From assembly GCA_016931895.1 (NCBI GenBank), contig JAFGDY010000254.1:1-42553 (forward strand): 42,553 bases of DNA, given 5' to 3'. Below, one piece after another: positions 36,401 through 42,502 of the stretch. The translations under genes and the position numbers were made by a program. The notes under the pieces are model-generated. The model searched no databases and was not told the origin of the DNA. It saw only the letters and a list, made by a program, of their open reading frames with translations. The DNA comes from Anaerolineae bacterium. Lineage in GTDB: Bacteria > Chloroflexota > Anaerolineae > 4572-78 > J111. The number at the start of each line of letters is the position of its first letter. Within the stretch, counting starts at the first letter, position 1.

Positions 36401-38977
36401 CACCACCCTGGCAACTGAGGAAGCATTATTTCCAAAATTGCTCTCCGGCGTAATGGTTCGAATGTAGCCCGTGTTGGTAATGGAAACCGTAGGGTTGGTC
36501 CCGCAGACGACCGGGTCAATCCACACCGGGTAAGCCAGGCTGCCGTTTTGGCCGGGGTTAAGGGTAACGCCGCTCAAGAGCAGGTCAATACCGCCGGTAA
36601 GGGGGTGAACGTCGGTGATGGTCACGTTGGCTGCCGGAGCTGTGCCGGCGTTGGTGTAATCAAGGGTATAGGTGATGGTAGAACCGGCCACCACATTGCC
36701 GCCCGGCCCTGTTTTGTTCAGGGTCACATCGGCGCAGACTGTAGTAATCCCATTGTGGCCGGCCTGCCGGTTGCCGACATTTTCATCGGGCGTGGCGCTG
36801 GTGATGACCACCCGGTTATTAAGCGTTACGCCACAGCCAATGGCCGGGTTGGTTTGGCCAACCAGGGTGATGGCGCCATTGGTGTTGGCCGCCAGCGAGG
36901 GGCGTGTCCAGACCACGGTGGGAGTTGTTTGGGGCCGGCTGAAACCCTGGGCCAGCGCGTCATCAGCCAACCAGCTAACGTTGCCCGGCAGGGTATCGGT
37001 AATGACAACGTTCTGGGCCGGGGCGTCGCCGCTATTGCTATAGGCAATGGTATAGGTGACGGTTTGCCCCGGCAGAACCTGGGTTAAAGTTGACGATTTG
37101 GCCAGGCCCACATTGGCGCAAATCACCTGAATCCCGCCGCCGTCGGTGGCGCTGTTGTTGGTGGAATCGCTCTCCAGGGTAGTAGTGGTGATAATCACGC
37201 TATTGGTCAAAGTTTGGCCACAACCAGCTATGGCTGTTTGAGGCAACCGGCCTACCAGGGTAATGGACCCAACGGCGTTTCCCCCCAACGAGGCGCGCGA
37301 CCAGACAACGTTCTGCCCATTGACAAGGCGGGTGAAGCCTAACGCTTCGGCTGTATCCGTTAGCCAGGTAACATTGGCCGGCAGAGTATCGGTCAGCGCC
37401 ACGTTGGCGGCGGGCACCATGGTGTTATTGCTATATTCAACTGTATAGGTAATGGTTTGGCCGGGCACAACTTCGGTGAGAGCCGTGGATTTGCTGACCG
37501 CCAAATCTGTAGGCAAAAAGGCAACCGTGGTAGTGACAGGATAGCCGCAAAATTCGGTGGCGGTGATAAGGGCGGTGCCAACCGTGGTTGCGGCCTGGAG
37601 GGTAACGGCAGCCAGCCCATTAGCATCCAGCGTTACCTGGTTGGCCGACAGGGTGCCCAGGCTGGTGGTCAGGCTAACTACGCGGGTGCGGGCCGGCACC
37701 GTAGCGCCTCCACCTTGCAAAGAAACCGTAACCACGGTGGTGGAAACGCCATCCGCCGGAAGCCAGGTGATAACCGGGGTAGCTGTAAAAATGAGGCGGG
37801 GGTCAATGTTGACCGAACCCTGAATGTCGGCGCCGGAACCTATCGGTCCAAAGGTGGGTGAGTTGGCGCCCCACCAATCGGGAGTGACCGAGATGGAAAA
37901 GGTATCGGTGTTGCGGAAGGAATACGGCGTATTTTGGCAGATAACGTTGCCCAGAAAACGATACGTGCCGCTGACAGAATTGTTGGGTCCCCACAGAATG
38001 CCGCCGCCCTGGTTGCGCACGAGTACATTTTCAACCACAAAAAGGTCAGGCTGAAGAGCCGAGGAGGTGGCGGTGATCACGGTTAAGGACAGGCCGGGGC
38101 CGGCGTTATTATAAATATCGTTATAACGAATATAACCAAAAAGGGTTTGGTCTTCAAACCGAATTCCACCGGCCGTATTGTTATAGATCTGGTTGGTTTG
38201 AATCCAGTTCACATTGCCGGTGGCCATGTAAATGCCATACCCCCCGGCATAACGAATAGTATTGCTCAAAATAAGATTATCTTGGGACGGCGTGCCCAGG
38301 GTGGGGCCAAAAAAAACGCCATTTTGAGTGGTGCCGGAAATAACATTCTCTTCAATTCTATTAACGCTGGACCGGCTGAGGTAAATGGCCGTTTGATTAT
38401 CGGTGAAAACATTCTGGCTGATAATGGTGCGGTCGGTGGCGCCGATGATGGCGCCACTGGTGGGGTCGGCAAAACAGCCGCCGTTATGTTGGAACGTATT
38501 AAATTCAATGGTGTTGAGATTTGAGCTAAACTCGAACTTAACAGCTTGTTTGGCATATTCAAGCCAGGCATAACGCAGGACATTGTTGTTACTTTTGAGA
38601 TCAAGGCCCTCCCAGGCGCAAACACCGGGATTTTGGGCCGTGAACCGGATTGGCTGCGCGGCCGATCCCTCGGCATGCAACCGGCCGCTTGATTCGACCA
38701 CCAACTGCGCCCCATTGGCAAACGACACGACCACGCCCGGCTGAATGGTCAGAACCGCCTGCACCTGCACTATGCCGGTAATAGTATAGGGGTTGCCGGC
38801 CGGGGTCCAAACTGTATCTGAGCTAATCGGGCCGCTAACCGTGATAGGTAAAGGGGCGGCCAAAATCGGCGAGGCCAATCCGGCCAACAAAAGCAAAAAA
38901 GCGCAAACCGTGGTCAGGCCCAAAACAACCGTAACCGTAAGTTTTGCCAGTTTAATGGATGGTTGCACTACCCTCAT
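26348..38977 (-). CDS. Giant secreted DUF11-repeat protein B with beta-helix and YVTN propeller (4209 aa)
   Basis: The start is the ATG at 38977, with AGGAGG 7 nt upstream and a Sec signal peptide (basic residues, long Leu/Val core, ILAAP near residue 40). A frame to 39010 exists but puts the ribosome site inside it. Domains: right-handed beta-helix, ~55-400 (many N-x-I/I-x-x-N rungs, DWWGANSP); Ig-like/Big_1-type, ~405-490; 25 DUF11 repeats by my count, ~491-3682; VYLPIIF motif and a beta-rich module shared with protein A, ~3683-3848 (SSQPGAEWDTV, LGIFNGG); YVTN/YncE-like beta-propeller, ~3849-4209 (NTPRGVAVDETHNRVYVANY and further blades). Many repeats carry two Cys. A four-domain block recurs every 511 residues. 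Predicted extracellular, non-enzymatic and probably adhesive. It lies 261 bp upstream of gene A in the same direction. Confidence 0.93.
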   Translation of the reverse strand: MRVVQPSIKLAKLTVTVVLGLTTVCAFLLLLAGLASPILAAPLPITVSGPISSDTVWTPAGNPYTITGIVQVQAVLTIQPGVVVSFANGAQLVVESSGRLHAEGSAAQPIRFTAQNPGVCAWEGLDLKSNNNVLRYAWLEYAKQAVKFEFSSNLNTIEFNTFQHNGGCFADPTSGAIIGATDRTIISQNVFTDNQTAIYLSRSSVNRIEENVISGTTQNGVFFGPTLGTPSQDNLILSNTIRYAGGYGIYMATGNVNWIQTNQIYNNTAGGIRFEDQTLFGYIRYNDIYNNAGPGLSLTVITATSSALQPDLFVVENVLVRNQGGGILWGPNNSVSGTYRFLGNVICQNTPYSFRNTDTFSISVTPDWWGANSPTFGPIGSGADIQGSVNIDPRLIFTATPVITWLPADGVSTTVVTVSLQGGGATVPARTRVVSLTTSLGTLSANQVTLDANGLAAVTLQAATTVGTALITATEFCGYPVTTTVAFLPTDLAVSKSTALTEVVPGQTITYTVEYSNNTMVPAANVALTDTLPANVTWLTDTAEALGFTRLVNGQNVVWSRASLGGNAVGSITLVGRLPQTAIAGCGQTLTNSVIITTTTLESDSTNNSATDGGGIQVICANVGLAKSSTLTQVLPGQTVTYTIAYSNSGDAPAQNVVITDTLPGNVSWLADDALAQGFSRPQTTPTVVWTRPSLAANTNGAITLVGQTNPAIGCGVTLNNRVVITSATPDENVGNRQAGHNGITTVCADVTLNKTGPGGNVVAGSTITYTLDYTNAGTAPAANVTITDVHPLTGGIDLLLSGVTLNPGQNGSLAYPVWIDPVVCGTNPTVSITNTGYIRTITPESNFGNNASSVARVVECASDLVITKTRISSAASLGQVITFTIEYANTGVFTAPGAVITDLLSADVNYVTDTFATGPPITTTGTVAWNLGDLAPGASGSFDVGLRYDPGSCFGTTSFTNTVQIGAPWPDANPGNNVDTEGSGSISCSPDLVVTKNDGVGGPPPQRPEVLAGDLITYTITYVNVGGEPAHSVVLTETLPAHTIFVGPPGWHQVGASSLYTYNLNTVGASIGGSRSFVVRVIPTLPGDVSVVYNEVRIGGAETDAYPADNVSYENTPVRAVTDLAIEKTGLTPLAFPGDPVSYAITVTNQGSITATNVLITDTLPASATYQSNTVISAPVSTTTNTVIWDVEQIDPGQTLNFSLTLQTDSDSGICAQTYLLNTIEVRGDTMELDYANNTAATTPANSPVIACRDLVITKTIQNVAPSYGKVSTFTVTYRNAGLEPMANVVITDFLDGNVEYVSGAMTTTGLVTWNLGVLPSGASGSFEVGIRPLTCLTGSVSFTNAVGIGSTTVEPYLINNYSQAGPVSIPCGQVDLVVVKNDNVGGPSLPFVYAGDLITYTISYVNAGDATATGVVITETLPDYTDFVGPAGSNGWFQVGSARQYRYYPGVTSGTLTAKEGDKLQFVVRVTSTLPGSITLLENRLEIGGNQPDAEPADNESIEWTPVRAVPDLRVEKVALTPVARPGQQLTYLITVTNQGLGSANNVVLTDTLPAGTIYVTDTLPFPHNGSGSGPISWNIGALSPITGSRNFSLTLLAGPSVCLGNSAINTLEAGANEPDANPANNTTTAISAVGCRDVAIEKSAGLPQINPDRDIAFTLVYRNLGAVTATNTIITDALPLDISFGQSAPVYSSAAGNVYQWNVGDLPPNMTGAIVITGHVAAAATCDSILTNTAAVTAGFVSGADQYPGNNQAAAAVTVRCIPDLVVAKNDRMGGPGEPPFVQPGEVFTYSILYNNIGRGTAHNVVLTETLPAYTAFRGPAGASGWFQVGASREYTYSLGDVASGSGFQVEFAVQVTNTLPPGMIGNFITNTVCLGSPDEEITLTNNCSFEQSLVTSNLPRLNIAKAASPAAGATVEPGQPITYTVVVFNDGQAEAQNVAITDTLPTAVTFVTATLSSGQPISGPNPLSVSGLTLPVNSAVTMTIVVNVNNVVSGAIFTNTAETVSISSTLQTSGPVTHVVATLPLAISKQANPAGGSMVNPGDLITYTVRVTNTSAVAQATHVFISDGLPLSTTLVGSATGQGSITGTNPVVVDVGSLGPGAGVVFTATMQVNGAAISGTVLTNYATVWSAQTSPTPTNVVTHLVASSLLSAVKTASPVGGSVVQPGSLITYTIRVTNTGLAPLTGLVITDFVPISATFVSSATGQGSIGGPDPLVAALGTLNNGQSAGFTFTVRVDGAVGSGTVITNLARIDSDQTAPISTNIVAHPVLLTPSLVISKTALPVGGSAVQAGQAITYTVVVLNNGAATANNVLITDTLPLTEVSFVTATLSNGGPINGPNPLSVGALTLPVNSAITMTVMVTVNNVVTGTIFTNTAETMADTLPVQSSLPVTHIVTPTIPSPDLAVSKTALATIATVGDQVIYAITVTNHGNLTATNVIITDTLPTGTYYVTNTIIGLPVITNTNPLTWNIGPVAPAQTVAFTLTLDTDSFACLVHPLTNRVEAFGLEPESNTANNAAVVNLPDLICDDVAISKLVNTGLTSPNQDVVFTLTYTNNNILTATNVVVTDTLPADIVFVSSTPPPSGSVGSAYRWPIGSLPGATAGTIVITGHVSAAGCNSVLTNTAEITTASTDANLLNNIAAATVQVVCGVDLAVYKNDGVGGPAEPPFVQPGDVITYSLPYLNLGTGDAINAVLTETLPDHTSFVGPSSPSGWFQVGATRDYTYSLGAVTAGSGDVITFAVRVDAIPSGSYITNAVCISSADNDVVPSNNCSFEQTLVTTNTPRLNVSKSAVPPGGSAVAPGQTITYTIVVLNNGAAPATNVLITDTLPLTEVSFITATLSSGDPLSGPNPLAATVPTLTVNSAVTMTVVVTVNNVVTGTIFTNTAQAVADTLPVQMSMPVTHVMPGLVLTTNLAITKTALATVATAGDQVTYAITVNNQSALTATNVIITDTLPFATNYVTDTSGVSPTLNLNEVTWNMGQLNPGQTVTFTLTADTDAWTCLFRPLINRIEAFAAETDTYPGNNVYTTTLPTLICDDVGISKAVNMPVTTPDRDVVFTLNYTNTGVFTATNVVITDTLPLSVSFISSTPPAFGPFGRAYQWSVGDIPAGLTGAIVITAHINAAVPCSSTLTNTAAITTTSPDEYSPNNGAAAQMQVLCGIDLSILKNDGVGGPTEPPYVQPGEVITYSLSYNNLGTGPATGVVVTETLPDHTSFVGPGGPSGWFQVGATRDYTYSVGTVMAGSGDVITFAVRVDTIPPGGFITNTVCVGSVENDVIPGNNCSFEQTLVTTNTPRLNVSKSAVPPSGSAVAPGQAITYTVVVLNNGAAPANNVVITDTLPLTEVSFITATLSSGDPLSGPNPLAATVPTLTVNSAVTMTVVVTVNNVVTGTIFTNTAQAVANTLPVQMSMPVTHVVTSTIPVVPTPTLVITKTAAPPGGSQVEPGDPITYTITVLNNGSGPANNVVISDLLDANVNLVTSNTVTGTLSGPNPVQVNIPTLNVGQVVTVTLGVTVTGNVSGTLISNQAGVTSTQMPLPQVSGVVTHVISSSIVVTPTFGLFKSADPPSGTPVNPGDTITYTIVVSNSGDPATNVVLADVIPAGTAYVTNSITATLGSVSFNGFQTIVNVPNFSSGASLTATFRVTVTTNFTTTLTNQALLDSDQTPITTSNVVTHPVRGTSLIHVYLPIIFLNYSGPWANLSWIAQDQDRVREVDGSDPLAFTPDSQNDGAFSLTVNTGSAGTKTVSRVQLVSSQPGAEWDTVVNTIPVLGIFNGGTRLNNNDGTIDQTITGQVVVTLYASDDGGSRFPPDTFNYTVIVTFTDGTSVMAAARIPALPPLPPAPGCDPVADIMVGNTPRGVAVDETHNRVYVANYGSNSVSVIDSGSNTVLQTIAPITAANGLAYDPTNNIIWVTSYSTDRVTPIQADANASNFTVLSPVSVGDGPWGVAVDYTPGRNYVYVVNNLGNSVTVINAGTQEIIGVVSGSFSQPFHVAVNPATGKAYVPNFGNHTVTVLNGTAVSRIISLTDGDPSTQPYGVAVDEMREIIYVATVDSHRVVAIGPKGGQPDQLLGWGAFHRGYFNPPPPHRPVPMRAIAVNPSIGSIPPNMDDGGHVWTTTATGDGSEADQSLLIPKGFVSDFHSPIGCNVHLNPTEGIAINRSLDRAYVSSGTNPGYLTVFNDPAAPPLVPFEVGDDGFSFEIFKVE
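28718..30250 (-). repeat. 1533-bp four-domain super-repeat, unit 2 (domains 20-23)
   Basis: Equivalent positions of the D-type domain (codons for P-V-T-H before the domain end) fall at 28718, 30251 and 31784, exactly 1533 bp (511 codons) apart. Long stretches are nearly identical between units, for example around 28820-28910 and 30353-30443. The period is a whole number of codons and of domains. Confidence 0.85.
30251..31783 (-). repeat. 1533-bp four-domain super-repeat, unit 1 (domains 16-19)
   Basis: Directly adjacent to the other unit with the same domain order A-B-C-D. The C-type domain shares the block GWFQVGATRDYTYS and the D-type domain shares TVNSAVTMTVVVTVNNVV with its partner. A more diverged third copy (domains 9-12) lies nearer the N-terminus. 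Confidence 0.85.
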
Positions 38978-38984
38978 ATCCCAT

Positions 38985-38990
38985 CCTCCT
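38985..38990 (-). promoter_or_regulatory. Ribosome binding site fixing the start of giant protein B
   Basis: A perfect AGGAGG on the minus strand, 7 nt before the ATG at 38977. It excludes the longer frame from 39010. The 294-bp stretch between this gene and the protease upstream contains no other gene. I see only weak promoter matches there and a 6-bp hairpin at 39024-39039. Confidence 0.85.
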
Positions 38991-39271
38991 AAAAGGGTGG
39001 CCATAAGCACTATATAGCGGGCCAGCCACGCCGGTGGCTACAAGTCTACAGCACTGCCCTGGTAATCAAGCTGAAGTTGTTAAGGTACAAGTTTCTCAAA
39101 ATTAGTTTAACACATCTCTATCTGCTCAACAATGGGAATCCCGTCCCCCTGTACAACATCCCTACTAAAGAGGAATTTATTGAGATTTTTTGTTCAGGCC
39201 TGGCGCAAAACCCGGCTTGCCCCTGGCCTTGATATTTCAAATAACCCCTTCAACATTTCCAATAGGTCAGG

Positions 39272-40852
39272 CTATTGTTTGAAGATAAGGGGCAAACGGT
39301 ACTCGAAGACTTTGGGGAAGTAGTAGAGTTGAACTTCGGTGGTTCTGGGGCCAAGTTCTATTCCTGAAGCGGTGGTACCGGACACCAGCACCGTGGCCGT
39401 AAACGGCGTATCGGCAAAAGTAATGGTAGAGGTATTGGCCAGGAGCATAATCTGACCCGGCGATGACGCCGCCGAGATAGCGCCGGAAGCAGGCGGGGAA
39501 ACGTTTAGCCACGAAACGGCGGGTGAGATTGTGGTTGTCCAGGTAATGATACCCGGGTTAAACGTGGTAACAGAAATACTCTTTGAAGTTGGGCCGTCGG
39601 GGTCAATAAACCAAACCATTTGGGCCGGGGTTTGCAAAATGAGGGCTTCCATAGACCGGCGGGCATTGATGCGGCCATAACCAAATTGCTGGTCCCAGCC
39701 GGCCGGCAACAAATCAGTGGCATTGTTTTGAATGATGTTCCTCACCTGGTTAGAGTCCAACGAAGGCGCAAGTGACCAAACCAGCGCTGCCAGGCCGGCC
39801 ACGTGGGGCGCGGCCATTGAAGTACCGCTTTTATAGGTATATGTGTCGTTCAAAATTGTGCTGTAAATACTATCACCCGGCGCGGCAATATCCAGCCGGG
39901 GGCCATAATTGGAGTAGTAAGAACGGGTATCGCCGGAGGAGGTGGCCCCAACGGCCATTACCTGATCGTAAGCGCCGGGGCAGTTAACACCATTTTGACC
40001 ATCATTGCCGGCAGAAACCACTACCAACACGTCATGGCTCACCGCATAGTTGAAAGCCGTTTCAATATCGGTCCAGGCGCAGGGCCATTTGGAATATTTT
40101 GCGCCCAGGCTCATATTAATGACCCTGGCCCCACTATCCACAGCAAAATAAATGCCCTCCGCCACATCAGCCGTATAACCCCCGCCGCCTGAATTGAGCA
40201 CTTTGACCGGCATGATCCTGGCCCCCCAACTGACCCCGGCCACGCCCCGGCTATTGTTACTGGCCGCCGCCGCAATACCGGCTACATGGGTGCCGTGTCC
40301 ATGGTCATCTTGAGGCTCAGTGTCATCATTCACGTAATCATAACCAGGTACAATTTTTGCCGATAGATCGGGATGGTCCAGGTCAACGCCGGTATCAAGA
40401 ATGGCAACAATAATATTATCGGCGCCTGTGTAAATGTCCCACGCTTCCGGCGCGTCAATTTTGGGCAGCGCCCATTGGGTGGAATAGTATGTATCGTTAG
40501 GGTCGCCCAGGGCTTCAACGTAGTAATTGTAAGTAGCAAATTCCACATCGCCGCGAGCCATTAACTCGGCAATGGCCTCGGCTTCCTGGCCGGGCGGAAC
40601 CTGAACGCGCAACATGCCGCTGTTGGGCAAAACTTGCAAGGTATTCAAGCCCGTGGCCTGCATGGAGTTCTGAGCGCCGCGCATCCCAACGTGAGGTTGG
40701 AACTTGACCACAACTTCGCCGGGGGCAAAGATAGCTGAAGGAGTTGGCGGAGACGGCTGAAAGGAAGGATCCTGCGCCAAGCCAGGCGCAACTGTTAGAA
40801 AAAGAACAGTTAAGAGGGTAAAGCCAACAAATAACGGTTTTATAAGTGACAT
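39272..40852 (-). CDS. Secreted subtilisin-like serine protease (S8)
   Basis: 526 aa. Residues 1-26 are a signal peptide ending GLAQ. Residues ~40-115 fit a fervidolysin-like inhibitory propeptide. The S8 catalytic domain (~125-410) has a complete triad: D153 in ILDTGVD, H186 in HGHGTHVAG, S345 in SGTSMAAPHVAG, with oxyanion Asn N283 in SAGNDG. Residues ~415-515 form a beta-sandwich of BACON-like character (SWLNVSPPASG). The protein ends with YRLPLIFKQ, close to the VYLPI[VI]F motif before the terminal module of both giant proteins. It acts outside the cell. Lying 294 bp upstream of the giant genes in the same direction, it is a candidate for processing them, though a general scavenging protease is equally possible. 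No Shine-Dalgarno is visible before the ATG. Confidence 0.94.
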   Translation of the reverse strand: MSLIKPLFVGFTLLTVLFLTVAPGLAQDPSFQPSPPTPSAIFAPGEVVVKFQPHVGMRGAQNSMQATGLNTLQVLPNSGMLRVQVPPGQEAEAIAELMARGDVEFATYNYYVEALGDPNDTYYSTQWALPKIDAPEAWDIYTGADNIIVAILDTGVDLDHPDLSAKIVPGYDYVNDDTEPQDDHGHGTHVAGIAAAASNNSRGVAGVSWGARIMPVKVLNSGGGGYTADVAEGIYFAVDSGARVINMSLGAKYSKWPCAWTDIETAFNYAVSHDVLVVVSAGNDGQNGVNCPGAYDQVMAVGATSSGDTRSYYSNYGPRLDIAAPGDSIYSTILNDTYTYKSGTSMAAPHVAGLAALVWSLAPSLDSNQVRNIIQNNATDLLPAGWDQQFGYGRINARRSMEALILQTPAQMVWFIDPDGPTSKSISVTTFNPGIITWTTTISPAVSWLNVSPPASGAISAASSPGQIMLLANTSTITFADTPFTATVLVSGTTASGIELGPRTTEVQLYYFPKVFEYRLPLIFKQ

Positions 40853-40911
40853 TTTATCAACAGGAGGGCCGTGCCTGACCGGTCCTCTTATTTCATCCTA
40901 AAACTGCTATA

Positions 40912-40941
40912 ATTGTACCACATTTGACCCCGGTCTCACAA
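40912..40941 (-). promoter_or_regulatory. Promoter of the S8 protease gene
   Basis: On the minus strand TTGTGA (40936-40941), 18-nt spacer, then TGGTACAAT, i.e. a -10 hexamer TACAAT (40912-40917) with TGn extension. Predicted initiation near 40905 leaves about 50 nt before the ATG. Confidence 0.5.
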
Positions 40942-41087
40942 TATGACTCATCGGCCAGATCAATCAACTCCACTCATTTGAGCGGCGTTCTCCTAATTTA
41001 TAAGTCTACGGCTCCTCTAAAAAGATGCGCTACGCAGGCGATAGAGGGAGAATTTTAAGGTTTTTGGGGTAGAACCTTTTGTGGGCC

Positions 41088-42410
41088 TTAGAGATTTTCT
41101 GACAATCTGGGGGGCAGCGGCCTGCCGGCGGCTACGGGGAGAGGGTCGCCGGCCAGGAGAGCCTGATAAACCGCTTCTATTTGTTCGCCGTTGCGCTGCC
41201 AAGAAAAATGATGGGCTACCCGCTGGCGAAAATAACGGCTTAATCCGGCTCGTTCGGTTGCGGATAAGTTCAGCGCCCGGTTAAGGGCCATGGCCAGGGC
41301 CTGGCTGCTAATTTCGGCGGCATAGATTCCGCCATCGCCCAAAAACTCCCGGCTGACCGGCATGTTAAAAGCCACGGTGGGCAAGCCCAGGGCCATGTAA
41401 TTAAGCATTTTGCCGCTGCCCTCGGTAGCCGAGATTTTGGGCGCCACGGCCACATCGCCCAAAACCAGGTGACGGCAGGCTTCCTGGTAGGGAATTTTGC
41501 CGGTAAAGGTAACGTGGGCAGATACTCCCAATTCTTTGGCCATGGCCTGGTAGCGCCCCACGCCCGGATAGCCCATCAGCAGCAGGTGAAAATCATGGCG
41601 CGTTTCCTTTAGCCACACCAGGGCCTGGAGGAGTTTATCAATGCCCTGGTAGGGGGTTAGCACGCCCAGGTAAACAATGAGTTTTTTCTTATCGGGAACG
41701 GCCAAAACATGTTTGAGCTGCTGCTTTTCTTCTGCCAAAAATCTGTCAGGGCAAAACGTGTCAGTATCCACGCAATCCGGCGTAGAAATAACTTTATCGG
41801 CGGGGGCGTGAAATTGTTCAATCAATACTTTGGCCGCGTGGGCCGAACTGGTCAAAATAACGTCGGCGGCGTGGTCAATGCGGGTTTCCAGCCAACGCAT
41901 GGGGTTATACCAGATACTTTTGGCCGATAAAAAATTGTGGTCAATCATCTCGGCCGTAAGACTACCCTGGAAATCAAAAACCAGCGGTGCGCCGGTCAGC
42001 CTGCTTAAAACCCAGCCAATCAAGCCCCCTTCGTGTAGATGAGCGTGGATAATATCGGGCTTGTAGCGCAGCACGTACCACAGCGCCATCACCGCCAACA
42101 AAACATCCAGGTAGATTTTGTGACGCGAGGAACCAACAATCACCCGGTAATTAAAAGGGACGCCCCAACACCGCCGCACCTTTATGCCCTCAATATCCCG
42201 GCCGTTGGGATAAGCCAGAATGGTGACCCGGTGGCCCAACTTTTGCAAAATCCGCGTTTCTTCCAAAATACGCACGTGCGCCCCATAATCGGCAAAAAAC
42301 ATGGTGGGCGATAGCATGAGGATATTGAGGCTTTTGGCGGGGAAATTTTGTTTGGGCAAAGTCAGTGGTCTCCGGGATTGGATTTTACTCCTGGTAAAAA
42401 GGAATGGCAA
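41088..42410 (-). CDS. GT4-family glycosyltransferase
   Basis: 440 aa at the longest. The N-terminal Rossmann half shows NILMLSPTMFFADYGAHVRI and KPDIIHAHLHEGGL. The C-terminal half has LIVYLGVLTPYQGIDKLL, and the donor-binding region ATEGSGKMLNYMALGLPTVAF occupies the position of the E-x7-E motif. It belongs to the GT1/GT4 group that builds surface glycans or glycolipids. The furthest start is TTG at 42408-42410, without a clear ribosome site. A start at the internal ATG near residue 32 would cut into the first strand, so the upstream TTG is preferred but unproven. It is divergent from the partial gene at the right edge and 235 bp upstream of the protease gene. Confidence 0.9.
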   Translation of the reverse strand: MPFLFTRSKIQSRRPLTLPKQNFPAKSLNILMLSPTMFFADYGAHVRILEETRILQKLGHRVTILAYPNGRDIEGIKVRRCWGVPFNYRVIVGSSRHKIYLDVLLAVMALWYVLRYKPDIIHAHLHEGGLIGWVLSRLTGAPLVFDFQGSLTAEMIDHNFLSAKSIWYNPMRWLETRIDHAADVILTSSAHAAKVLIEQFHAPADKVISTPDCVDTDTFCPDRFLAEEKQQLKHVLAVPDKKKLIVYLGVLTPYQGIDKLLQALVWLKETRHDFHLLLMGYPGVGRYQAMAKELGVSAHVTFTGKIPYQEACRHLVLGDVAVAPKISATEGSGKMLNYMALGLPTVAFNMPVSREFLGDGGIYAAEISSQALAMALNRALNLSATERAGLSRYFRQRVAHHFSWQRNGEQIEAVYQALLAGDPLPVAAGRPLPPRLSENL

Positions 42411-42432
42411 GAAGCCGATAATGTGTTATAAT
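42404..42432 (+). promoter_or_regulatory. Extended -10 promoter at the right edge
   Basis: ATGGCA (42404-42409, 4 of 6 to consensus), 17-nt spacer, TATAAT (42427-42432) preceded by TGT (extended -10). Predicted start near 42439 and a ~64-nt leader to the ATG at 42503. The hexamer overlaps the beginning of the divergent glycosyltransferase gene. Confidence 0.5.
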
Positions 42433-42502
42433 GGGTTGGCGCGGCAAAACTTCAAACCAGGCGCAAACTCTAACTGAAACCGTAAGTAAAGGTGGATGAA
42501 TA

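Larger units (their letters stand above)
27931..37507 (-). repeat. Array of 25 DUF11 domains in giant protein B
   Basis: By my count 25 domains over about 3192 residues (128 aa each). Four sub-types alternate: A 'DLAxxKTALxT', B 'DDVxISK', C 'DLxxxKNDGVGGPxEPP' and D 'PRLNVSKSAVPPxGS'. The A-B-C-D order is seen at domains 9-12, 16-19 and 20-23. Confidence 0.8.

Noticed and set aside
14853-37507. Regularly spaced similar sequences that could be mistaken for CRISPR or satellite DNA.
   Set aside because: The ~384-bp spacing follows protein domains in one open frame and the similarity follows codons; there are no short identical repeats separated by unique spacers.
38978-39010. Extra 11 N-terminal residues for giant protein B.
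   Set aside because: The perfect AGGAGG at 38985-38990 would be inside the frame; the ATG at 38977 is correctly spaced from it.
39195-39232. Imperfect 14-bp inverted repeat after the protease gene considered as a terminator.
   Set aside because: It has at least three mismatches, and on the transcribed (minus) strand it is followed by A residues, not T.
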